Below, one piece after another: positions 49,707 to 57,931 of a stretch of 64,000 bases of DNA (within the stretch, counting starts at the first letter, position 1; the number at the start of each line of letters is the position of its first letter). The stretch is from Novosphingobium sp. Its GTDB lineage: Bacteria; Pseudomonadota; Alphaproteobacteria; Sphingomonadales; Sphingomonadaceae. The DNA is taken from the NCBI RefSeq assembly GCF_020852455.1, contig NZ_JADZAT010000032.1:62001-126000 (forward strand). The letters run 5' to 3'. The position numbers and the translations under genes are program-made. The notes below the pieces were generated by a model that searched no databases, was not told where the DNA came from, and saw only the letters and a list, made by a program, of their open reading frames with translations.

Positions 49707-50068
49707 GGCAGGCTCGCGTAACAGGCGACCGAGCGGATCACCCGGCCGGCCTGATCGAATTCGCAGGTTTCGGCGACCCGCTGCCCGCGGTGGTTGCGAT
49801 AAAGCAGGGTGATCGCTCCCGATCCCATCAGGATCGTTTCAAGCTCGAACTGAAGGTCGGGGGAACGGTCCAGCCCCTTGGTCCAGTAAGCGCGCAAGGC
49901 AGCCTTGCCCTCGACAATTCCCGCTCCGGTCAGTTCCGCCGCGATTGGCGAGCGGAACATGGCATCTTCGGCATAGTGAGCGAGGATGCGGTCCAGATCG
50001 TGGGCATTCCAGGCGGCGATCCATTCGGCCGCAAAGCCTTCCGGAATCAGACCTTTGCTGGCGGTCAC
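49703..50068 (-). CDS. NTF2-like (SnoaL-type) nuclear transport factor 2 family protein
   Basis: [37 protein letters not shown] start overlaps proA stop. Confidence 0.8.
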   Translation of the reverse strand: MTASKGLIPEGFAAEWIAAWNAHDLDRILAHYAEDAMFRSPIAAELTGAGIVEGKAALRAYWTKGLDRSPDLQFELETILMGSGAITLLYRNHRGQRVAETCEFDQAGRVIRSVACYASLP

Positions 50069-51357
50069 GGCCTTACCTGACCCGAACCGCGCACCACCCA
50101 CTTATAAGTCGTCAGCCCCTCCAGCGCGACCGGTCCGCGCGCGTGGAGCCGTCCGGTGGCGATCCCGATTTCCGCCCCCAGCCCGAATTCGCCGCCATCG
50201 GCAAACTGGGTGCTGGCATTGGCCATGACGATCGCACTGTCGACTTCGGCAAGGAAGCGTTCGCATGTCGCCGGATCCTCGCTGACCACCGCATCGGTGT
50301 GGTGCGAACTGTGCGCGGCGATATGATCGAGCGCGGCATCAAGCCCGTCCACCACCGCTACCGACAGCACGGCATCAAGGTATTCGGTATCCCAGTCCTC
50401 GGCACTGGCCGCCAGGATACGCGGATCGAGCGCCCGGGCGCGGGCATCGCCGCGCAGCTCGCAGCCGGCGTCGAGCAAGCCGCCAACCACCGCCTGCCCG
50501 GCTGGAAACTGCGCGTCGAGCAGCAGCGTTTCCATCGAACCGCAGATGCCCGTTCGGCGCAGCTTGGCATTGAGCGCGATCGCCGCGGCCTTGGCCGGGT
50601 CAGCGGCCGAATGGACGTAGGTGTGGCAGATCCCGTCAAGGTGGGCGAGCACCGGCACCCGCGCATCGGCCTGGACCCGCGCAACCAGGCTCTTCCCGCC
50701 GCGCGGCACGATCATGTCGATCAGGCCGGATGCGGTCAGCATGGCGCCCACCGCCGCGCGGTCCTGCGTCGGCAGCAGCTGCACGGCATCGGCGGGCACC
50801 CCGGCGCTGGCCAGCCCGGCCGCCATGGCGGCATGGATCGCCCGGTTCGAATGAACCGCCTCGCTGCCTCCGCGCAGCAGCGCGGCATTGCCCGATCGCA
50901 CGCACAGCGCGGCGGCATCGGCGGTCACATTGGGGCGGCTTTCATAGATGATCCCGATCAGCCCGATCGGGATCCGCACCCGGCTGAGCGCCAGGCCGTT
51001 GGGGCGTTCGGTCGAATCGATCACCTGGCCGACCGGATCGGGCAGGTCGGCCACCTGATCGACCGCATCGGCAATCGCCGCCAGCCGGCCCGCATCAAGC
51101 CGCAACCGGTCTAGCAGGGCCGGGGTCAGGCCATTGGCTTCGCCAGCGGCCATATCCTGTGCGTTTGCCGCCAGAATCTCCGGTTCGGCGGCGCGCAAGG
51201 CTGCCGCTGCGGCATGCAGCGCCGCCGCCTTGGCCGGGGCATCGAGCCGCGCCAGCACGCGCTGCGCCGTGCGGCCGGCACGGGCCAGCCGCGCAACCAG
51301 GGCCTCGGCGGTTTCGGCGGGGGCGGTCATGCTGTTCATCGCCGCTGCGCCTATCAT
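50065..51357 (-). CDS. proA: Gamma-glutamyl phosphate reductase
   Basis: [65 protein letters not shown]; start may be at 51339. Confidence 0.95.
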   Translation of the reverse strand: MIGAAAMNSMTAPAETAEALVARLARAGRTAQRVLARLDAPAKAAALHAAAAALRAAEPEILAANAQDMAAGEANGLTPALLDRLRLDAGRLAAIADAVDQVADLPDPVGQVIDSTERPNGLALSRVRIPIGLIGIIYESRPNVTADAAALCVRSGNAALLRGGSEAVHSNRAIHAAMAAGLASAGVPADAVQLLPTQDRAAVGAMLTASGLIDMIVPRGGKSLVARVQADARVPVLAHLDGICHTYVHSAADPAKAAAIALNAKLRRTGICGSMETLLLDAQFPAGQAVVGGLLDAGCELRGDARARALDPRILAASAEDWDTEYLDAVLSVAVVDGLDAALDHIAAHSSHHTDAVVSEDPATCERFLAEVDSAIVMANASTQFADGGEFGLGAEIGIATGRLHARGPVALEGLTTYKWVVRGSGQVRP

Positions 51358-51519
51358 CGCGGGACCGGCTTGTCACCGCTTGGCGGGGTCTGGCGGGGCC
51401 AAAACGCTTCATCGCGTGAGTCCTTCGATTCGGCGAGTCCATGCCAATGCGGATTCGCGCTGGCCCCACCAACCTGCTAGCGGCCCGCCACGAGGGTTAA
51501 AAAGGGACTCGGGGTCGTC

Positions 51520-52692
51520 TTGAAAAAACTATCCGTCGGCGGCGCTTCCGCCCGCCTGCGGAGCTGGTTTCCGGATCGCGAATTTTTCATGCGCTCCGAA
51601 GGCCAGGTCCGTTTCATCAAGATATCGTCGCGCACGCAGATGATTGCTGCAGGGGCCGCTGCTGGCCTGCTGCTGTTCTGGCTGCTGTCGGTCGCGACCA
51701 TGGCGGTGTCGAGCTACCTTTCGCAGCGCGACCGGCTTTCGCTGCTTGAGCGCGAGGCCAAGGTGGCCACTTCGGAAAGCCGCCTCAACGCCTATGGCGA
51801 CAATATCGGCAAGGTGGCCGACGATCTGAAGCGGCGCCAGGATTTCATCGAGAAGACCAGCCAGTCGGTGCTGGGCGATCTGCCCAAGGACGCCAAGGCT
51901 GGCGAAACCGTGTCCGACAGCACCAGCGAAGCCGCGCAGACGGTCAAGAAGGTCTCGCTGGCGGTGCCGCAGGCTGCCGAACTGGCCCGGATCGAGGCGC
52001 GCCAGCTGGCCTTTATCGAAGGGCTGACCCGCCTGGCCGATCGCCGCGCGGCTGCCGCCGAAGCCCGGCTTGCCAGTCTGGGGCTCAACCCCCAGACGAT
52101 GCTCGCCTCGCTCAATGACCGCAGCGCTCAGGGTGGTCCGCTGATCATGATGGCAACCTCGGCCGACGGGTCGATCGACCCGCGTTTCCAGCGCTTCGCG
52201 CTGTCGCTGGCGCGGATGGACGCGCTTGAACGGTCAGTGGCCGGTCTGCCGCAAGCACTTCCGGCTGACCTCCAGTATATCTCGTCGGGCTTTGGCTTTC
52301 GGGCCAATCCCTTCACTGGCGGTGGCGGCGAATTCCACCCCGGGCTCGATTTCAAGGGCCCCTATGGCGCCCCGATCTATGCCGCCGCGCGCGGCACGGT
52401 CAGCTTCGTCGGCCAGCGTTCGGGCTATGGCAACGTGGTCGAGATCGATCACGGCAATGGCCTGATCACCCGCTATGCCCACATGTCGGGCTTCCGCACC
52501 GTGGCGGGCAAGCAGGTGGTGCCGGGCGAACTGATCGGCGTGATCGGCAGCACCGGCCGCTCGACCGGGCCGCATCTCCATTTCGAAGTCCGGGTCGGTG
52601 ATCGCCCCGTGAACCCCCGCCCCTTCCTTGAGGCAGCAACCAATGTTCTCCAAAAAGCCGGGCCGGACGGCACCGCTCGCACCGCAGGGTAA
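51520..52692 (+). CDS. M23 family metallopeptidase with N-terminal TM/coiled coil
   Basis: YISSGFGFRANPFTGGGGEFHPGLDFKGPYGAPIYAAARGTVSFVGQRSGYGNVVEIDHGNGLITRYAHMSGF; HLHFEVRVGDRPVNPRPFL; TTG start. Confidence 0.93.
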   Translation: MKKLSVGGASARLRSWFPDREFFMRSEGQVRFIKISSRTQMIAAGAAAGLLLFWLLSVATMAVSSYLSQRDRLSLLEREAKVATSESRLNAYGDNIGKVADDLKRRQDFIEKTSQSVLGDLPKDAKAGETVSDSTSEAAQTVKKVSLAVPQAAELARIEARQLAFIEGLTRLADRRAAAAEARLASLGLNPQTMLASLNDRSAQGGPLIMMATSADGSIDPRFQRFALSLARMDALERSVAGLPQALPADLQYISSGFGFRANPFTGGGGEFHPGLDFKGPYGAPIYAAARGTVSFVGQRSGYGNVVEIDHGNGLITRYAHMSGFRTVAGKQVVPGELIGVIGSTGRSTGPHLHFEVRVGDRPVNPRPFLEAATNVLQKAGPDGTARTAG

Positions 52693-53062
52693 ATCGATGG
52701 CCAGCTCGACCTTTTCCGTTTTCGGCGCCGACATCCGCATCAAGGGCGATGTCACCGCTTCGGCCGATCTGCACATCGACGGCCGGGTTGAAGGCGATGT
52801 CGCCTGCACCGCGCTGGTCCAGGGCGAAAGCGGCGAAATCGTCGGCGCGGTCAAGGCTGAAAGCGCGCGCCTGGCCGGCACGGTGCGCGGCACGATCAAC
52901 GTGCGCGAATTGGTGGTGCTGAAAAGCGCGCGGATCCACGGCGACGTTCATTACGACGCGCTGACGATCGAGCAGGGCGCACAGGTTGACGGCCGCTTCG
53001 CCCCGCGTGCGGCCGGTGCCAGCGACGAAGGCGCCGAAGTGGTCGCGCTCGCGGCGAGCTGA
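52643..53062 (+). CDS. Bactofilin family (polymer-forming cytoskeletal) protein
   Basis: SVFGADIRIKGDVTASADLHIDGRVEGDVACTALVQGESGEIVGAVKAESARLAGTVRGTINVRELVVLKSARIHGDVHYDALTIEQGAQVDG. Confidence 0.93.
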   Translation: MFSKKPGRTAPLAPQGKSMASSTFSVFGADIRIKGDVTASADLHIDGRVEGDVACTALVQGESGEIVGAVKAESARLAGTVRGTINVRELVVLKSARIHGDVHYDALTIEQGAQVDGRFAPRAAGASDEGAEVVALAAS

Positions 53063-53092
53063 GCCGCTTCAATCAAGCTGCATTCAGAACTT

Positions 53093-53185
53093 CGTCACCC
53101 CGGACCTGATCCGGGGTCCCGCTGTTTGTCGGCAAGGCGGGCGCGGCGACGATGAGCGGGACCCCGGGTCAAGCCCGGGGTGACG
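53093..53185. repeat. Intergenic REP-like palindromic element, family R2
   Basis: CGTCACCCCGGACCTGATCCGGGGTCCCGCT...AGCGGGACCCCGGGTCAAGCCCGGGGTGACG, nested inverted repeats. Confidence 0.88.
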
Positions 53186-53209
53186 GTCAGGTCTGGGACA
53201 AGCCCACCC

Positions 53210-54895
53210 TTAAAGCCCCAGCTCGGCCCTGAGCGCCTTGCGATCAAGCTTGCCGACCATCGTCTTGGGCAGCTCTTCGCGCACCACCACCTGATCGACG
53301 CGTTCGTGCTTGCCGATCCGGCTGTTGAGCCAATCGCGCAATTCCTCGCCGCTCGCCGTTACCTCGTCATCCAGCGTGACAAAGGCGCGCGGGGCTTCGC
53401 CGCGGTAATCATCGGGGACGCCGATCACCAGGGCTTCCTTGACCGCGGGGTGCTGGACCAGCACCGCCTCGACCTGGCTGGGGAAGACCTTGAAGCCGCC
53501 AACCGCGATCATGTCCTTGATCCGGTCAACGATCTTCACATAGCCCTGGGCATCGAGCGTGGCGACATCGCCGGTGCGCAGCCAGCGCCCGTCGGGGCGT
53601 TCGGCAAAGGCGGTGGCGGCGGCTTCGGGGCGCTGCCAGTAGCCCTGCATGACCTGCGGCCCCTGCACCGCCAGTTCGCCCGGTTCGCCCGGCGCGGCAT
53701 CCCTGGTCGGATCCTCGCGGTCGAGCAGGCGGACCCGGGTAGCGGGCAGGACCTGGCCGATCGTGCCGATCCGCTCTTCGCCTTCGTAGGGGTTGGTCGA
53801 TACCACCCCGGCGCTTTCGGTCAGGCCATAACCTTCAACCACCCGCGCGCCCGAGGCCGCCTCGAACCGCGCCTTCATCGGCAGCGGCAGCGGCGCTCCG
53901 CCAGAAATGCAGATTCGCAGCGAGGAGAAATCGGTCTTCGCGCAATTCGGGTGATCGAGCAGCGCCTGGAACATCGTCGGCACCGCCGGCATCGCGGTCG
54001 CCTTGACCCGCTCGAGCGTCTTCAGCGCCTGCCCGGCCTCGAACCGGGGCAGCATCGCGATGCAGCCGCCGTTGGCCACCGTGCGGTTGAGCACGCAGGT
54101 GTTGGCGAAGACGTGGAACAGCGGCAGCACCCCCAGGATCATGTCGCGATCACCCTGGTGCGGGTCGATCGCTTCGACCTGACGGGCGTTGGCCGACATG
54201 TTCTGGTGGGTCAGCATCGCCCCCTTGGGCACACCGGTGGTGCCGCCGGTGTACTGGAGCAGCGCAAGGTCGCTCATCGGGTCGATCGGTGTGGCTTGAG
54301 GTGCGCTGGTGTGCAGGCTCTGGGCCCATGGCGTGACATCGCTCCGCCCCGGGATCTTGCTGAGCGCCTTGCGGCCCAGCAAGGCCAGCAGGATCCGCTT
54401 GCTCCACGGCAACATCGCCCCCAGCGAGCCGACCACCAGCCGTTCCAGCGCGGTTCCGTCAAGCACCTTGAGCGCGGTCGGCAGCAGCGCCGCCGAATCG
54501 ATCGTCACCAGCAGCCGCGCACCTGAATCCGCGACCTGCGCCGACAGCTCCTCAACCGTGTAGAGCGGGCTGAAATTGACCACCGTCGCTCCGGCCAGCA
54601 TCGCCCCGTAATAGGCCGAAACATAGATCGGGACATTGGGCAGGTAGAGCCCGATCCGGTCGCCTTTCCTGATGCCAAGTGTCTGCAAACCTGCGGCAAA
54701 TTGCTGCGCCTCGGCATGCAGCTGGGCATAGCTGTAGCGCCGGCCGACGAAATCGACCAGCGGCCGTTCCCCATGGCGGCGGACCGCTTCGGCAAACATG
54801 TCGGGCAGCGACAGCGGGGGCAGGTCAAGCTCCCAATCGCAGGCATGCGCATAGGCTGCGCGCCAGGGATCGGCGCTGTTGCTATTGACACTCAT
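53210..54895 (-). CDS. fadD: Long-chain fatty acid-CoA ligase
   Basis: LLQYTGGTTGVPKGAMLTHQNM, ISGGAPLPLPMKARFE, EGYGLTESAGV, WLRTGDVATLDAQGYVKIVDRIKDMIAVGGFKVFPSQVE. Confidence 0.94.
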   Translation of the reverse strand: MSVNSNSADPWRAAYAHACDWELDLPPLSLPDMFAEAVRRHGERPLVDFVGRRYSYAQLHAEAQQFAAGLQTLGIRKGDRIGLYLPNVPIYVSAYYGAMLAGATVVNFSPLYTVEELSAQVADSGARLLVTIDSAALLPTALKVLDGTALERLVVGSLGAMLPWSKRILLALLGRKALSKIPGRSDVTPWAQSLHTSAPQATPIDPMSDLALLQYTGGTTGVPKGAMLTHQNMSANARQVEAIDPHQGDRDMILGVLPLFHVFANTCVLNRTVANGGCIAMLPRFEAGQALKTLERVKATAMPAVPTMFQALLDHPNCAKTDFSSLRICISGGAPLPLPMKARFEAASGARVVEGYGLTESAGVVSTNPYEGEERIGTIGQVLPATRVRLLDREDPTRDAAPGEPGELAVQGPQVMQGYWQRPEAAATAFAERPDGRWLRTGDVATLDAQGYVKIVDRIKDMIAVGGFKVFPSQVEAVLVQHPAVKEALVIGVPDDYRGEAPRAFVTLDDEVTASGEELRDWLNSRIGKHERVDQVVVREELPKTMVGKLDRKALRAELGL

Positions 54896-54945
54896 GTAAA
54901 CGGCTTAGCCTTTCCGCAGTGAAAAGGCAGCCGGTTTTTAGGAAC

Positions 54946-55653
54946 TTAGTCCTCGCCCGCCGCTTCGGCAGCACGCTTCGCCTCAAGCCAGGCCGCCGCT
55001 TCGGCTTCCTGGGCGGCTTCGCTGGCCGCCTTGGCCTGGGCCTCACGTTCGGCGCGCAGTTCCTCGATCAGCGCTTCGCGATCATCGCCCAGCCGCGCAT
55101 CGTCACCGGCTTCGTCCTGCAGCCCGGCCTTCTTGGCGGCCTTGGCCACGATCGCATCGAGTTCGCGCTGGCTGCACAGGCCCAGGGTAACCGGGTCCTT
55201 GGGCTGGATGTTGGCGATGTTCCAGTGGCTGCGATCACGGATCGCAGCAATCGTGTTGCGGGTGGTGCCGATCAGCTTGCCGATCTGCGCGTCCGAGATT
55301 TCCGGATGGCTGCGCAAGATCCAGGCGATCCCGTCCGGCTTGTCCTGACGCTTCGACACCGGGGTGTAGCGCGGGCCCTTGGTGCGGCTGACCGTGACCG
55401 GGGCCTTCTGCATCTTGAGCGCATAGGCCGGATCGTTCTGGCCCTTTTCGATTTCGGCCATGGTCAGTTCGCCCGACCGCACCGGATCGCGCCCGGTGTA
55501 CTTCGAGCTGGCGAGATCATCGGCCATGGCCTGCACTTCAAGGATGTGCAGCCCGCAGAATTCGGCGATCTGTTCAAAGCTCAACGCAGTGTTGTCGACC
55601 AGCCAGGAAGCGGTCGCATGCGGCATCAGCGGGGTGGGTTGGGTCACGGCCAA
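54946..55653 (-). CDS. trcR: DUF1013 protein, TrcR-type cell-cycle transcriptional regulator
   Basis: MPHATASWLVDNTALSFEQIAEFCGLHILEVQAMADD; GIAWILRSHPEISDAQIGKLIGTTRNTIAAIRDRSHWN. Confidence 0.88.
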   Translation of the reverse strand: MAVTQPTPLMPHATASWLVDNTALSFEQIAEFCGLHILEVQAMADDLASSKYTGRDPVRSGELTMAEIEKGQNDPAYALKMQKAPVTVSRTKGPRYTPVSKRQDKPDGIAWILRSHPEISDAQIGKLIGTTRNTIAAIRDRSHWNIANIQPKDPVTLGLCSQRELDAIVAKAAKKAGLQDEAGDDARLGDDREALIEELRAEREAQAKAASEAAQEAEAAAWLEAKRAAEAAGED

Positions 55654-55819
55654 AACTCCGGCAAGGAGAACAGCGTCTCCGTCAGAAATAGATAGGGCCG
55701 CCCCTTGCGGAGCGGCCGTTCGCTGGCGCGTTTAGGGCAAAGCGGCCCAGCCGACAAGTGCAGTTTGTTAATCGCCCGCCGTTAGCAAGGCGAAAACGCC
55801 GGCAAGGATCGACTGAAAC

Positions 55820-56482
55820 ATGCGGATGGCATCACTCGGTGTGAGCTTTTTGATCAGCGTGGTGTTCGGCGGCTATGCGCTGAACAACCACAGTGACTTT
55901 ACAGTTGAAGTGCGCCGTCCCCTGCCTGAGGTCTATTCCGAATTCAGCGGGGTACGCACATTTGGCAGCGGGCTGCGCGAATACGGGTTCGATGCGCCCA
56001 GGGTGATCATCTCGCGCCCGTCCGATCACGAACTGGTGTTCAGGATCCCGGCCGGCCAGGACGGGCTGTTCTCGACGATCAGCTTTGCCTTCAGCCCGAG
56101 TCGCGATGGCCTTGCAACCAATGTCAGCGGCACATTGGATATCGCCCCGATCAAGGTCACGGCCGAGAAAAAGGCGGGCTATCTCTCGGCTGACAAGCTC
56201 CAGCCGATGTTCAAGGACGCGGTTGCCGATTTCGCCAAGCAGCTCAACAATGGCAATTCAACTGCCGCAGCCAGCAACAAGCTGGCAATGCTGATCGATG
56301 GCGTTGCGATCTTCACCAACCCTGAAAAGCTGGCCAAGTTCGAACGCCGCCTCAATGATCTGAAGGCTGGCGCGGATCGGGTCGGGGGACGGGGCACGGC
56401 CGATCGCCTGATCGAAGAACGCCGTCGCCGTACTGCCGGAGAAGAATCAGCCGAAGACGTCGAGCCGGATTATTACGAATAG
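55820..56482 (+). CDS. Hypothetical protein (220 aa)
   Basis: N-terminal hydrophobic segment SLGVSFLISVVFGGYAL; MEFDQA-like motif not recognised; intact ORF with downstream convergent gene. Confidence 0.7.
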   Translation: MRMASLGVSFLISVVFGGYALNNHSDFTVEVRRPLPEVYSEFSGVRTFGSGLREYGFDAPRVIISRPSDHELVFRIPAGQDGLFSTISFAFSPSRDGLATNVSGTLDIAPIKVTAEKKAGYLSADKLQPMFKDAVADFAKQLNNGNSTAAASNKLAMLIDGVAIFTNPEKLAKFERRLNDLKAGADRVGGRGTADRLIEERRRRTAGEESAEDVEPDYYE

Positions 56483-56502
56483 GCGCGCACGGCGCGCAGC
56501 CC

Positions 56503-57504
56503 TCAGACCGCCAACACGATCTTCCCGATATGCGCGCCCGCTTCCATCCGGGCATGGGCGGCGGCAGCCTCGGCCAGCGGAAAGACCTGGTCCATCACCG
56601 GGCGCAGTTCGCCTTCTTCGACCAGCGGCCAGGCGTTCTGGCGGATTTCCTGGGCGAGCAGCGCCTTGAACTGGTTCGAACGCGGACGCAGCGTCGATCC
56701 GGTCAGCGTCAGCCGCCGGCGCATCACTTCGGCCATGTTGATCGTCGCCTGCAACCCGCCCTGCACCGCGATCGTAACGTGCCGGCCATCTTCGGCGAGA
56801 CACTTGAGGTTGCGCGCCACATAATCACCCGCGACCATATCCAGCACCAGTTCAACCCCCTTGCCGCCGGTAATCCGGGCGACTTCCTCGACAAAGTCCT
56901 GCGCTTTGTAATCGATCGCATGGTCGGCGCCGATTTCCAGCGCCTGCGCACACTTGTCCGCACCGCCGCAGGTCACGATCACGGTCAGCCCGAACAGCTT
57001 GCCCAGCATCACCGCCATGGTGCCGATCCCGCTGGTCCCGCCATGGACCAGCAGCGTCTCACCGTCGCGGGCCCAGCCGCGTTCGAACACGTTGTGCCAG
57101 ACGGTAAACAGCGTTTCGGGCAGCGCAGCGGCGGAATCGAGCGGCAGGTTTTCGGGCACCGGCAGGCAATGGTCGGCCGGGACCAGGCAATATTCGGCAT
57201 AGCCGCCACCCGGGGTCAGCGCGCAGACCCGCTGGCCGGGAAGCCACGACGTCACGCCTTCGCCCAGCTTTGCAATCGTGCCGGAAACCTCAAGCCCCAG
57301 CAGCGGCGAAGCGCCGGGCGGGGGCGGATAGAACCCCTGGCGCTGGATCACGTCTGGCCGATTAACCCCGGCAAAGGCGACCTTGACCAGCACTTCGCCG
57401 GGACCGGGCTGCGGCACGGGCAGCGTCTGGAGCCGCAGCACGTCCGGGCCGCCCGGCGCATCGAAATGCACAGCCTGCATGGTTTGTGGAAGCGAATCAG
57501 CCAT
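56503..57504 (-). CDS. NAD(P)H-quinone oxidoreductase, PIG3-like zinc-independent MDR
   Basis: MQAVHFDAPGGPDVLRLQTLPVPQPGPGEVLVKVAFAGVNRPDVIQRQGFYPPPPGASPLLGLEVSG. Confidence 0.92.
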   Translation of the reverse strand: MADSLPQTMQAVHFDAPGGPDVLRLQTLPVPQPGPGEVLVKVAFAGVNRPDVIQRQGFYPPPPGASPLLGLEVSGTIAKLGEGVTSWLPGQRVCALTPGGGYAEYCLVPADHCLPVPENLPLDSAAALPETLFTVWHNVFERGWARDGETLLVHGGTSGIGTMAVMLGKLFGLTVIVTCGGADKCAQALEIGADHAIDYKAQDFVEEVARITGGKGVELVLDMVAGDYVARNLKCLAEDGRHVTIAVQGGLQATINMAEVMRRRLTLTGSTLRPRSNQFKALLAQEIRQNAWPLVEEGELRPVMDQVFPLAEAAAAHARMEAGAHIGKIVLAV

Positions 57505-57599
57505 TTAGCCCATCCCTGTTGCGCGTGCGCCACGTTTTGCCCGCCCTAGCTCGCACCCGTGTTGACAGCAAGGCCGCATCGTCCGATTCTGCATCGGCA

Positions 57600-57803
57600 A
57601 TGGATGAAGACCTGCCTCGGCCCAAGGGTGACGCCGCTGCTGCGCTGGCGAAGGAAAGCCTCGATTCCTATTCGCAGGACGAGCTGGCCGAACGCATTGC
57701 CCAGCTTGAAGCCGAGATCGAACGGGTCAAGGCGCACGCCAACAAGGCGGCCGCACATCGTCTGGCCGCCGACGCCCTGTTCAAGCCGCGATCCGACCAG
57801 TGA
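57600..57803 (+). CDS. DUF1192-type small protein
   Basis: MDEDLPRPK...LDSYSQDELAERIAQLEAEIERVKAHANKAAAHRLAADALFK. Confidence 0.88.
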   Translation: MDEDLPRPKGDAAAALAKESLDSYSQDELAERIAQLEAEIERVKAHANKAAAHRLAADALFKPRSDQ

Positions 57804-57931
57804 AACGCGCCGCCCCTTCCCTGGTGCCTGCGGCTTCCCATATAGGTTTGGTTAACCCTGTCTGTTCATACTCCCCGACAGTGCCAAATTCACTGTGCGG
57901 TGCGCTTATTCTCCCTTGGAGACCACGATAG

